The translations under genes and the position numbers were made by a program. Below, in pieces: positions 1-6,901 of a stretch of 14,297 nt of DNA. Source of the DNA: an uncultured Collinsella sp. GTDB lineage: Bacteria; Actinomycetota; Coriobacteriia; Coriobacteriales; Coriobacteriaceae. The stretch lies in NCBI GenBank assembly GCA_900544865.1, contig UQXA01000046.1, forward strand, positions 1 through 14,297, given 5' to 3'. Under the pieces are notes generated by a model. That model was not told the DNA's origin. It did not search any database and saw only the letters and a list, made by a program, of their open reading frames with translations. The stretch's first letter is position 1. Each line of letters opens with the position of its first letter.

Positions 1-97
1 AGGCCCTTGCGGCCTAGTCGCTATTTAGGGCGTCCAAGATTTGGGGCGCAGTTCATGTGATACCGGCGGGCATTTTACGTTTTGGGCGCGGTGGGCG

Positions 98-1327
98 CTA
101 CGCGCGCGTCGCATCCTTGGGGCTCATGGTCATGCTCTGGAAGCGGTTCTCCATGTAATCGTTATCGAAATACTTGCCGTAGAACTGCGCGACGGGAATA
201 TCCGGCTCCGTGCCGTTGACGCGCTGGTACCAGTAGTCGAGCGACTGTAGCGTCATGACGCCGTCGACCAGCATAATGACGGTAAAGATGACGGTAGCCG
301 AGTAGCGACTCTTCCACGGAATCATGTTGATGAGCTTGAGCAACCTCGGCAGCAGCAGCTTGATCCAGATAAGGCCACCCAGGCCCCACAGGCAGGCAAA
401 GCCCGTGCAGGTGCGTCCGCCCGTAAGGACGGCGAGTGGGTCGGGCATGCCGAACAGCTTCATGTGCGAGTAGCTCCACGAGACCACGCCAAATGAGGTC
501 TGCATAAACCAGCCCACGAACACCTCAAAGCTCGCGCCGAGCACAGCACTTACCAGGAAAATGATGATGGGGTTCTTTTTATAGAAGCGGTTGAGCACCA
601 TGGTCATGAGTACGGCGCCAAAGCCATAGATGGGGCTGAAGGGACCAAACAGCATGCCGGCGCGGTCCTGGTAGACGCCTGGGTCGTCGACCGTCATGTG
701 CCAGATGTCCTCGGCGATCAGGCCGAGCACGCAGCAGACGAGGAATACCCAGAACAGGTTGAAGTAGTTGAGTTTGATGTAGCCCTCGCCGGTTTCATCG
801 CGGCCGAGCATGCCCTCGGCGGTGGCGTCGCGGTCGAGCATCTCCTGTAGGCGGCGCTGCAGTTCGCGCTCCTGGCGAAGCGTAGGGTCGACGGTTGCCG
901 AAAGCGCGATGAGGATACCGAGCTGAATAGCGGGACGAAGCAAGAAGAGCCCGATACCCTGGAGCATCACGTCGACCAAAAGCTCGACGACGGTGAATGC
1001 AATAAGGATGTAGGACAGGCGGGCGGCGTTGCGGCGCTGGTTTTTGATAAGGTCCAGGCCAAAGATGATCAGGATGACGGCACTTGCCGCAGAGAGCATG
1101 ATGCCGGCGACAATGAGTCCAACCGAGACCAGCATATTGTCGCCGAGCTTGGCGGCGGCGTTGCCGTTAATGAGCGCGGTGATGACCTGCCACATAAAGG
1201 CGGCGACCGACGGGAGTGTGCCCACGCCGGACAGGATGCACAGGACGGCGTACACCTTAATGATGAGGGGAATCTTCTTGACCTCCGTGGCGCTGGGGAC
1301 GCTGGGGTCGAGTCCGTTTCGATCCAT
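98..1327 (-). CDS. Putative ABC transporter permease (CmpB-like family) membrane protein
   Basis: This 409-residue protein is strongly hydrophobic, with about eight or nine predicted membrane segments (roughly residues 20-50, 64-92, 102-142, 188-206, 226-247, 252-275, 303-335 and 343-362). The C-terminal half carries the signature of the putative ABC-transporter permease family (PF06541-like): a GPFSPIYGFGAVL stretch at 228-240, then a segment with FEVFVGWFMQ at 267-276 and a WSYS motif near 284. The N-terminal ~185 residues are an additional membrane region ending in a charged linker rich in Arg and Glu (150-180). The start is supported by GAAAGG a few bases upstream. No ATPase or binding-protein gene lies beside it, so the transporter label comes from family naming only and the substrate is unknown. 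It is divergent from purF. The family call is fairly secure; the function is not. Confidence 0.8.
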   Translation of the reverse strand: MDRNGLDPSVPSATEVKKIPLIIKVYAVLCILSGVGTLPSVAAFMWQVITALINGNAAAKLGDNMLVSVGLIVAGIMLSAASAVILIIFGLDLIKNQRRNAARLSYILIAFTVVELLVDVMLQGIGLFLLRPAIQLGILIALSATVDPTLRQERELQRRLQEMLDRDATAEGMLGRDETGEGYIKLNYFNLFWVFLVCCVLGLIAEDIWHMTVDDPGVYQDRAGMLFGPFSPIYGFGAVLMTMVLNRFYKKNPIIIFLVSAVLGASFEVFVGWFMQTSFGVVSWSYSHMKLFGMPDPLAVLTGGRTCTGFACLWGLGGLIWIKLLLPRLLKLINMIPWKSRYSATVIFTVIMLVDGVMTLQSLDYWYQRVNGTEPDIPVAQFYGKYFDNDYMENRFQSMTMSPKDATRA

Positions 1328-1612
1328 ACAGAACCTTTCTCGCTTTGTCCTAGATTACAAGGATACGCCGCCGACCTGCCAAAAGACAGGACGAACGTCC
1401 CAATTGCAACAATGCAACCCTCAACGGTGGACGCGGCGGCCATCTGGGGGCGTGGGCGCTTGCACTGGACAGACCAATAAAATGTTAGGCCGCAAAACGG
1501 ATTATTAGCTCGGTGGGCTTTTAAAAAGCGCTGCTCATGCGCGGGGGAGCGCGTCGCGCCGTGCGTATAATAAGGCGGGTAACGCCAAAATACGAGGCTC
1601 TGAGGGGATGCC
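1328..1612. other. Divergent intergenic region between the permease and purF
   Basis: This 285-nt stretch contains no convincing gene; the reading frames crossing it are shadows of the flanking genes. It holds a consensus -10 for purF at 1566-1571 and two short perfect inverted repeats, GGACG-AA-CGTCC near 1388 and TTGCA-ACAA-TGCAA near 1402, of unknown meaning. I see no recognisable riboswitch aptamer. No clear promoter for the minus-strand permease could be picked by eye. Confidence 0.6.
1566..1571 (+). promoter_or_regulatory. Probable -10 element of the purF promoter
   Basis: TATAAT matches the sigma-70-type -10 consensus exactly and lies 41 nt before the purF ATG, which would give a short leader of about 35 nt. 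No good TTGACA-like -35 is present 16-18 nt upstream (that stretch is G-rich). The promoter may therefore rely on an activator or on upstream contacts. This is inferred from sequence alone. Confidence 0.5.
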
Positions 1613-3283
1613 ATGTCTCAAGAAACCATCCGCGCGGCCGAGCGTGCCGCGGGACAGGTGAACGCCATGTCGACGTATGATCCGGACTCTGACCAGCTGC
1701 ATGAGGAATGCGGCGTTTTTGGTGTCTGGGCGCCCGATCGCGACGTGGCTCGACTGACGTACTTTGGCCTGCGTGCACTGCAGCACCGTGGCCAAGAATC
1801 GGCGGGAATCGCTGTTGGTGACGGCGGTACGGTTATGGTCCGCAAGGATCTGGGCCTGCTCGACCGCGTGTTCTCCAATGCCGACTTGTCGACGCTCTCC
1901 GGTCAGCTGGCCGTGGGTCATGTGCGCTACGGCACCGCCGGCGCCAAGAGCTGGGAAGCCTCTCAGCCGCACCTCTCTACCATCAATAGCGTCATTATCG
2001 CGCTCGCGCACAACGGCACCCTCGTCAACACCGACGAGCTGCGCCGCCAGCTGATCGAGCTGGGCGTGCCGTTCCTCTCCAACTCGGATTCCGAGGTCGC
2101 GACCAAACTCATCGGCTACTTTACTCAGCGTACAGGCCATCTGCGCGAGGGCATTCGCAAGACCATGGAGCTCGTGCGCGGCGGCTACGCCATGACGCTC
2201 ATCAATGAGCAGGCGCTCTACGCTTTCCGCGACCCGCATGGCATTCGCCCGCTGGTGTTGGGCAAGCTGGTGGACGAGGGCCTGGACCAGGCCGACGCCG
2301 CATCCGTTTCGCAGCTGCCGTCGCAGGACGGCGCCGCGACGGTCGACGCCACCACCCATGTCACGCGCGCCGGCGGCTGGGTCGTCGCCTCCGAGACTTG
2401 CGCGCTCGACATTGTGGGCGCCGAGTACGTCCGCGACGTCCGTCCCGGTGAGATTTTGCGCATCAGCGCCGAGGGCCTTGTGTCCGAGCAGGGCGTGCCT
2501 GCCGCCGAAGAGCCTGCCAACTGTATCTTTGAGCAGGTCTACTTCGCCCGCCCCGATTCCATCATGAACGGCAAGAGCGTCTACGCCTGCCGTTATGACA
2601 TGGGTCGTCAGCTGGCACATGAGGAGCCCGTCGAGGCCGACCTAGTCATCGGCGTGCCCGACTCCGGCCTGCCGCCCGCGGAGGGCTATTCGCACGAGAG
2701 CGGCATTCCCTTTGGCGAGGGCCTCATCAAGAACCGCTACGTGGGTCGTACGTTTATCGAGCCCACGCAGGAGCTGCGTGCCATGGGCGTGCGCACGAAG
2801 CTCAACCCGCTGCGTGACAACATCGAGGGCAAGCGCCTGGTCGTCATCGATGACTCCATCGTGCGCGGCACCACCATGGTGCAGCTCGTCAAGATGCTGC
2901 GCAACGCCGGCGCCAAGGAGATTCATATTCGCATCAACTCGCCCGAGGTCATCTGGCCGTGCTTCTACGGTATCGATACCGACGTACAGTCGCAGCTTAT
3001 CAGCGCCAACAAGACGGTCGACGAGATTTGCGAGTATATCGGAGCCGATTCGCTGGCCTTCCTTTCGGTCGAGGGTCTGCTGAAGGTCATGCCCAAGGGC
3101 GGCTACTGCGATGCGTGCTTTACTGGACGCTACCCCGTGGCGATTCCCGAGAGCTTTGGCCGCGACAAGTTCATGGAGGGCTTTAAGCCCCGCAACCTGG
3201 ACAAGCCGCTGCACTTTGACGATGACGCCGTGGTCGAGAAATACGACGACCGCAGCTGGGAAGAGGAGCACGGTGAGGCCTAA
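1613..3283 (+). CDS. purF: Amidophosphoribosyltransferase
   Basis: PurF catalyses the first committed step of purine synthesis: it transfers ammonia from glutamine to PRPP to make 5-phosphoribosylamine. The 556-residue protein has an N-terminal class II glutamine amidotransferase domain. Its nucleophile is Cys33 in EECGVFGVW, with supporting residues in HVRYGTAG (103-110), AHNGTL (132-137) and NSDSE (157-161). The phosphoribosyltransferase domain follows, with the PRPP loop VIDDSIVRGTT at 411-421. Cys304, Cys450, Cys499 and Cys502 match the four ligands of the 4Fe-4S cluster in Bacillus subtilis-type PurF. In that family the residues before the catalytic Cys are a cleaved propeptide. The start at 1613 has GAGGGG 5 nt upstream; an in-frame ATG at 1667 also has a purine-rich site and would give an 18-residue shorter propeptide. 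A segment of about 30 residues (219-254) is extra relative to B. subtilis PurF. Confidence 0.97.
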   Translation: MSQETIRAAERAAGQVNAMSTYDPDSDQLHEECGVFGVWAPDRDVARLTYFGLRALQHRGQESAGIAVGDGGTVMVRKDLGLLDRVFSNADLSTLSGQLAVGHVRYGTAGAKSWEASQPHLSTINSVIIALAHNGTLVNTDELRRQLIELGVPFLSNSDSEVATKLIGYFTQRTGHLREGIRKTMELVRGGYAMTLINEQALYAFRDPHGIRPLVLGKLVDEGLDQADAASVSQLPSQDGAATVDATTHVTRAGGWVVASETCALDIVGAEYVRDVRPGEILRISAEGLVSEQGVPAAEEPANCIFEQVYFARPDSIMNGKSVYACRYDMGRQLAHEEPVEADLVIGVPDSGLPPAEGYSHESGIPFGEGLIKNRYVGRTFIEPTQELRAMGVRTKLNPLRDNIEGKRLVVIDDSIVRGTTMVQLVKMLRNAGAKEIHIRINSPEVIWPCFYGIDTDVQSQLISANKTVDEICEYIGADSLAFLSVEGLLKVMPKGGYCDACFTGRYPVAIPESFGRDKFMEGFKPRNLDKPLHFDDDAVVEKYDDRSWEEEHGEA

Positions 3284-3334
3284 AACCTGCCATGTAGGGA
3301 CAGGTTTATTTTGGTAGGTTTTACCTGCTGTTTT
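3282..3334 (+). terminator. Hairpins downstream of purF, possible terminator or attenuator
   Basis: AAACCTG (3283-3289) can pair with CAGGTTT (3301-3307). Alternatively the CAGGT of that copy can pair with ACCTG at 3323-3327. A third local hairpin, GGTAGGT-TTT-ACCTGC (3313-3328, one G-T pair), is followed by TGTTTTGTT and resembles a weak intrinsic terminator. The structures are mutually exclusive, which is the layout expected of an attenuator between purF and purM. A simple weak terminator after purF would explain them equally well. Confidence 0.4.
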
Positions 3335-3360
3335 GTTGATATGACGGCGCGTGCTGTTAT
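3333..3360 (+). promoter_or_regulatory. Possible purM promoter
   Basis: TTGTTG at 3333-3338 and TGTTAT at 3355-3360 are separated by 16 nt and could serve as -35 and -10 for a purM-purN transcript. The match is only moderate. Its position directly after the terminator-like hairpin makes it reasonable. Confidence 0.3.
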
Positions 3361-3391
3361 GGCGTGCGCCGAAATGAACGCAACTATGAGC

Positions 3392-3420
3392 ACCGTTTGG
3401 CGCCCGTGCGGCGCCACGGT
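3392..3420 (+). promoter_or_regulatory. GC-rich stem-loop in the purM leader
   Basis: ACCGT (3392-3396) pairs with ACGGT (3416-3420), and GGCGCC (3399-3404) pairs with GGCGCC (3410-3415). This gives an 11-bp stem with a 2-nt bulge (TT) and a CGTGC loop. It ends about 4 nt before the GGAGAGGAAGG ribosome binding region of purM, so it could influence translation or mRNA stability. No U-tract follows, so it is not an intrinsic terminator. Confidence 0.5.
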
Positions 3421-3440
3421 AGTGGGAGAGGAAGGCTCAG

Positions 3441-4544
3441 ATGAGCGACAGCAAGCATGTGACGTACGAGGACGCCGGCGTCGATACCGCCGAGGGTGGC
3501 CGCGCCGTCGACGCTATTAAGCAAATGGTTAAGGACACCAACCGTCCCGAGGTCATCGGCGGTATCGGTGGCTTTGGTGGCCTGTTCTCGGCCGCCGCGC
3601 TCAAGGATATGGAAGACCCGATCCTGATCAGCGGCACCGACGGCGTGGGCACCAAGCTCGTGCTCGCCCAGATCATGGACCGTCACGAGACGGTGGGCCA
3701 GGACCTGGTCGCCATGTGCGTCAATGACATTTTGGCTTCGGGCGCCGAGCCGCTGTTCTTCCTGGATTACGTTGCCATCGGTCACATTGAGGCCGAGCAC
3801 ATGGCAAAGATCATCAAGGGCGTGGCCGACGGCTGCAAGCTCGCGGGCTGCGCGCTCGTGGGCGGCGAGATGGCCGAGCACCCGGGTGTCATGGCCCCTG
3901 CCGATTACGACCTCGCTGGCTTTACCGTGGGCGTCGTCGACCGTCCCAAGATGCTCGACCCCGCGAACGTTCGCCCCGGCGATGTGATCCTGGGCCTGCC
4001 CTCCACCGGTGTGCACTCCAACGGATACTCACTCGTGCGCAAGGTTATCGGTGTCGACGGCATCAAGCCGGGCACGCCCGAGGCTGCTGCTAAGGCCGAG
4101 GAACTGAGTCGTCCGCTCGAGGAGCTCGGCGGTGCTTCGCTGGCCGACGCTCTGCTGGCTCCCACGCGCATTTATGTGAAGCCGATTCTTGAGCTGCTGC
4201 GCGGTGGCGCTCCGGTGCACGCGATTGCCCATATCACCGGCGGCGGCATTACCGAGAACCTCAACCGCGCGCTGGCCGACGACGTCGACGCCGTGGTCAC
4301 CCGCAACGGCGCCGAGATGGGCTGGGATGTTCCGCCCGTCATCACCTACGTGTCGCGCCAGGCCGAGCTCGCGCCCAACGAGGCATGCAAGACCTTCAAC
4401 ATGGGCGTCGGCCTGTGCCTGATCGTCGCTCCCGAGGACGAGGCTGCCGTGACCGAGGCACTGGTCGCGCTAGGCGAGAAGCCGTTCCGTGTGGGCGAGT
4501 GCGTCGAGGGCTCCGGTAAGGTCGTGTACTCCGATGAGCGCTAA
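3441..4544 (+). CDS. purM: Phosphoribosylformylglycinamidine cyclo-ligase (AIR synthetase)
   Basis: PurM closes the imidazole ring in the fifth step of purine synthesis, converting FGAM and ATP to AIR. The 367-residue protein is slightly longer than E. coli PurM (about 345) and aligns by eye along its length. Landmarks are YEDAGVD (9-15), RPEVIGGIGGFGGL (35-48), SGTDGVGTKL (64-73, nucleotide/substrate loop), DLVAMCVNDIL (88-98), GAEPLFFLDY (101-110), LVGGEMAEHPG (139-149), GVHSNGYSLVRK (190-201) and ITGGGITENL (265-274). The start has GGAGAGGAAGG about 6 nt upstream. Its 3' end overlaps purN by 11 nt, so the two are translationally linked. Nothing in the catalytic landmarks appears missing. 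Confidence 0.97.
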   Translation: MSDSKHVTYEDAGVDTAEGGRAVDAIKQMVKDTNRPEVIGGIGGFGGLFSAAALKDMEDPILISGTDGVGTKLVLAQIMDRHETVGQDLVAMCVNDILASGAEPLFFLDYVAIGHIEAEHMAKIIKGVADGCKLAGCALVGGEMAEHPGVMAPADYDLAGFTVGVVDRPKMLDPANVRPGDVILGLPSTGVHSNGYSLVRKVIGVDGIKPGTPEAAAKAEELSRPLEELGGASLADALLAPTRIYVKPILELLRGGAPVHAIAHITGGGITENLNRALADDVDAVVTRNGAEMGWDVPPVITYVSRQAELAPNEACKTFNMGVGLCLIVAPEDEAAVTEALVALGEKPFRVGECVEGSGKVVYSDER

Positions 4545-5232
4545 CGAGCAGATGGCTGATGCCGAGGGCCTGGGCTTTGTGCCCTATACCCGTCCGACCG
4601 GTACCGATACGGCTGAGCCGCTCAAGATCGGCGTGCTTATCAGCGGTTCGGGTACCAACCTGCAGGCGCTGATCGACCTGATCGCCGCCGGCAAGCTCAA
4701 CGCTTCGATTGAACTTGTGGTGTCGAGCCGTCCTTCGGCCAAGGGCTTGCAGCGTGCCGAGCGTGCGGGCATCCAGACACTCACGCTGTCCAAGGATGTC
4801 TACGCCGACCCCATCGCTGCTGACGAGATCATCGCGCATGAGCTGCTTGAGCGCGGCTGCGAATATGTGGTCATGGCCGGCTACATGCGCATGGTGCATA
4901 CGCCGCTGCTGGCGGCGTTTCCCAACCGCGTGGTCAACTTGCATCCGGCGCTGCTGCCGAGCTTTACCGGCGCGCATGCGATCGACGATGCCTTTGCGCG
5001 CGGCGTCAAGGTGACCGGTGTGACCGTGCATTTTGCCAACGAGATCTACGACAACGGCCCCATCATCGCCCAGCGTGCGCTGGCTGTCGAGGAGGGCTGG
5101 GACGTCAACACGCTCGAGGAGCACATCCACGCGATCGAGCATGTGCTGTATCCCGAGGTCGTGCAAATGCTCGCCGACGGTCGCATCCACGTGCTGGAGA
5201 GCGGCAAGGTGGCAGTTGACCCGGCGCGCTAG
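4534..5232 (+). CDS. purN: Phosphoribosylglycinamide formyltransferase
   Basis: PurN performs the third step of purine synthesis, transferring a formyl group from 10-formyltetrahydrofolate to GAR. With the ATG at 4534 the protein has 232 residues, about 30 more at the N-terminus than E. coli PurN. The fold begins at KIGVLISGSGTNLQAL (31-46). The catalytic triad is visible as Asn135 and His137 in NLHPALLP and Asp173 in IYDNGPIIAQ. AGYMRMV (115-121) and TGVTVHF (161-167) are also family-typical. I chose 4534 because it overlaps the purM stop by 11 nt with GGTAAGG about 12 nt upstream. A longer frame opening at 4489 gives a non-homologous prefix, and an in-frame ATG at 4552 would trim six residues. 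The N-terminal extension looks unstructured. Confidence 0.95.
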   Translation: MSANEQMADAEGLGFVPYTRPTGTDTAEPLKIGVLISGSGTNLQALIDLIAAGKLNASIELVVSSRPSAKGLQRAERAGIQTLTLSKDVYADPIAADEIIAHELLERGCEYVVMAGYMRMVHTPLLAAFPNRVVNLHPALLPSFTGAHAIDDAFARGVKVTGVTVHFANEIYDNGPIIAQRALAVEEGWDVNTLEEHIHAIEHVLYPEVVQMLADGRIHVLESGKVAVDPAR

Positions 5233-5279
5233 CGCGTGTAAACGGGTCACCTAGGTTTCTCTGAGGCGTAAACGACTAT

Positions 5280-5325
5280 AAAGCCGATTGGGGCATATGG
5301 AATCACATGTGCCCCAATCGGCTTT
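5280..5325 (+). terminator. Strong intrinsic terminator after purN
   Basis: AAAGCCGATTGGGGCA (5280-5295) pairs perfectly with TGCCCCAATCGGCTTT (5310-5325). The helix extends inward through TATG/CATG (one G-T pair) to about 20 bp closed by a GAATCA loop. TTTT follows at 5323-5326. It closes the purine gene set 48 nt after purN. Its left arm also starts with A residues, so it could work in both directions. Confidence 0.92.
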
Positions 5326-5379
5326 TACTATCTCTTTGACTTCGGGCTCCTGATAACGTGACGGGTGGGACTTCGGAAA

Positions 5380-5541
5380 ATGAGGGCGGTTGGCCGCGAG
5401 CATGATATGGATATCAGCGGCGATTTCTCCATCTCGGCAAAAAATGGCTTCAAGTTGAGCATCGGCTCGGACTTCGAGGGGGCGGACCTGTTCAGCGAAA
5501 ATTCTTACACTGACACTCATGCCATGAGCCAGGATAACTAG
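5380..5541 (+). pseudogene. Probable C-terminal relic of a lost gene (53 codons)
   Basis: The frame runs from ATG 5380 to TAG 5541 and contains the stretches DISGDFSISAKNGFKLSIGS and DFEGADLFSEN. About 70 percent of its third codon positions are G or C, as in the neighbouring genes, while the antisense frame over the same bases has about 40 percent. That favours the plus strand as once or still coding. No good ribosome binding site precedes either in-frame ATG (5380, 5407), and stops lie just upstream. The simplest reading is therefore the 3' remnant of a gene whose 5' part was deleted. An intact small acidic protein is the alternative. I do not recognise a family. Confidence 0.35.
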
Positions 5542-5560
5542 CCGGTATAGGGTCACTTGA

Positions 5561-5635
5561 GTGGGTATGCGTCTGTTCAAGCGGTCCATTGGCTTGCTTA
5601 AGAAATGGTTAAACTACGTTGCGTACAGCACGTGA
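5561..5635 (+). CDS. Possible small basic amphipathic peptide (24 aa)
   Basis: A GTG at 5561 with AGGG 8 nt upstream opens a 24-codon frame (22 codons from the ATG at 5567) ending at TGA 5635. The peptide includes RLFKRSIGLLKKWLNYVAYS. It mixes Lys/Arg with Leu, Ile, Trp and Tyr in a pattern compatible with an amphipathic membrane-associating helix. Such short frames occur by chance, and no promoter or partner gene was identified, so this is a tentative entry. Confidence 0.2.
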   Translation: MGMRLFKRSIGLLKKWLNYVAYST

Positions 5636-5682
5636 GTAACTTACGACTCAGTGAGACTAAAGGGAATCGGAGAAGAAAGCCC

Positions 5683-6900
5683 ATGTTTTGCCCCAAATGC
5701 GGTAGCAAGATCAGTGACGATGCGCGGTACTGTACCGAATGCGGGCTGCCCTTGGAAGGACTCTCGGGTAAAACTGCGGCCAAGGAAGGGTCCGGCGCCG
5801 AGCCGCTGGCGCGAGAGTCCTCGTCCGCTGAAGTCATGTTGGAGTCTGCAAATACCGAAACGGACTCTGCGATAGGATCCGCGAATGTCGAGTCCACGGC
5901 AGAACCGAGTCCCGAGCCGGTCTCGAAGACCGCGGGTAGCGGTCACTCCCAGATGTACAACCTCTTTATGCAACGCTGTCAGGTCGGTAACCGCCTGGTG
6001 CCGCAGTTTGCTATCATGATCGCCGCATTTTTCGCCGCGGCAGGCATCGCTTACGCTGCTTTCATGCTCTACAAGAACGTCATCGAGCCCAATCTCCAGC
6101 AGCAATCCGTGCAACAGGAGCAAGCGACCGAAAGACCCAAGAAGGACGAGAGGGCGGCCGAAAAAGTTGTCTATACGTTGGAGGCAAAGTCATTGACGGT
6201 GTCTGCTCCGGTCGACCCTATGCTCAATCAGGGCGAGCGGACTGACATGGAATGGTCCTATCCGCAACTTAAGAGCTCCGCCAAAGACGACGTCGCAGAC
6301 AAAATTAACAAGGCGATTCTCGAGCCCCTTCAAATTGATGCGGAGCGAACGAATCGAGCATCAGATAATGAGCAATCAGATGCTGAGCTGTACCCCGACG
6401 GCGAATTTCCCTGCATATCGAGAAACGTGACGGTTACGTACATGGATGAGAACTATTTTTGTATCCGTGACGAGCGCTATTCGACGGGATGGGGTCCGCA
6501 TGGCGACACGTATGTGACTGGTGTTATTTTTGATTTGCATACGGGTGATACTGTCAGCCCTCAGGACATGTTTGGCATTGATACCGAGGATCTTGCCAGT
6601 TCTATGAGTTCGGCAGTTTGGCCGTATCTTACGGAAATGGGCAGAGAGTATCCGTCTGATTACAATTCTATGCTCATGCGGAGCAATTCTTCAGACTATT
6701 CAATCAAGGGCTCAACATGCTTGTATGTGACATCCAAGGGACTGGTGTATCGCACCGAAGACTATGAGCTCGGTTCTTTTGCGGACGGCAATTGCGAGAT
6801 TTTGGTTGCGTCTTGGGATGATGGGTCTCAAGTGGGGTCCGAAGTAACCCCCGATGAGGTCAAGGACGGTACAACGGTGAAAGTCGATAAGGAGGACTAA
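5683..6900 (+). CDS. Zinc-ribbon, single-pass membrane protein with RsiV/DUF3298-like outer domain
   Basis: The 405-residue protein starts with a zinc ribbon (Cys3, Cys6, Cys17, Cys20). A low-complexity Ser/Glu/Ala linker (about 25-90) follows, then one membrane helix (about 107-129) and a soluble C-terminal domain. The motif GPHGDTYVTGVIFDLHTGD (271-289) followed by VSPQDMF closely resembles the DUF3298 domain found in RsiV-type anti-sigma proteins. The membrane helix is preceded by Arg residues, so the ribbon is probably cytoplasmic and the DUF3298-like part extracellular. Translation probably begins at ATG 5683, with GGAGAAG 7 nt upstream. The longer frame from 5605 adds 26 basic residues that do not fit the conserved ribbon start. 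The gene ends 1 nt before the next zinc-ribbon gene, so the two form an operon. The biological role is unknown; envelope signal sensing is inferred. Confidence 0.85.
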   Translation: MFCPKCGSKISDDARYCTECGLPLEGLSGKTAAKEGSGAEPLARESSSAEVMLESANTETDSAIGSANVESTAEPSPEPVSKTAGSGHSQMYNLFMQRCQVGNRLVPQFAIMIAAFFAAAGIAYAAFMLYKNVIEPNLQQQSVQQEQATERPKKDERAAEKVVYTLEAKSLTVSAPVDPMLNQGERTDMEWSYPQLKSSAKDDVADKINKAILEPLQIDAERTNRASDNEQSDAELYPDGEFPCISRNVTVTYMDENYFCIRDERYSTGWGPHGDTYVTGVIFDLHTGDTVSPQDMFGIDTEDLASSMSSAVWPYLTEMGREYPSDYNSMLMRSNSSDYSIKGSTCLYVTSKGLVYRTEDYELGSFADGNCEILVASWDDGSQVGSEVTPDEVKDGTTVKVDKED

Positions 6901-6901
6901 C

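Larger units (their letters stand above)
5327..5682. other. Intergenic region with a probable gene relic
   Basis: This 356-nt stretch lies between the purN terminator and the first zinc-ribbon gene. It holds a 53-codon plus-strand frame with coding character (5380-5541) and a possible 24-codon basic peptide (5561-5635), both annotated separately. A weak promoter candidate for the next operon is TTGCGT (5619-5624), then 17 nt, then TACGAC (5642-5647). Confidence 0.5.

Noticed and set aside
1..15. AGGCC-CTTGC-GGCCT hairpin at the window edge
   Set aside because: The stem is only 5 bp, the context to the left is missing, and no T-run is visible, so it cannot be called a terminator for the permease gene.
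1328..1612. Possible purine or PRPP riboswitch upstream of purF
   Set aside because: The leader from the -10 element is only about 35 nt and no aptamer-like conserved core is visible.
1535..2620. Long minus-strand frame of 361 codons antisense to purF
   Set aside because: It lies almost wholly over purF, shows no recognisable motif, and is the antisense shadow expected in a high-GC gene.
3311..3520. Plus-strand frame of 69 codons entering purM
   Set aside because: It overlaps the purM start out of frame, covers the hairpins, and has no coding character of its own.
4396..5250. Minus-strand frame of 284 codons over purN
   Set aside because: It is antisense to a fully recognisable purN with intact catalytic residues and has no family signature.
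5251..5589. Minus-strand frame of 112 codons in the purN-downstream region
   Set aside because: It runs straight through the 20-bp purN terminator and has low G/C at third positions, whereas the plus strand over 5380-5541 has the coding pattern.
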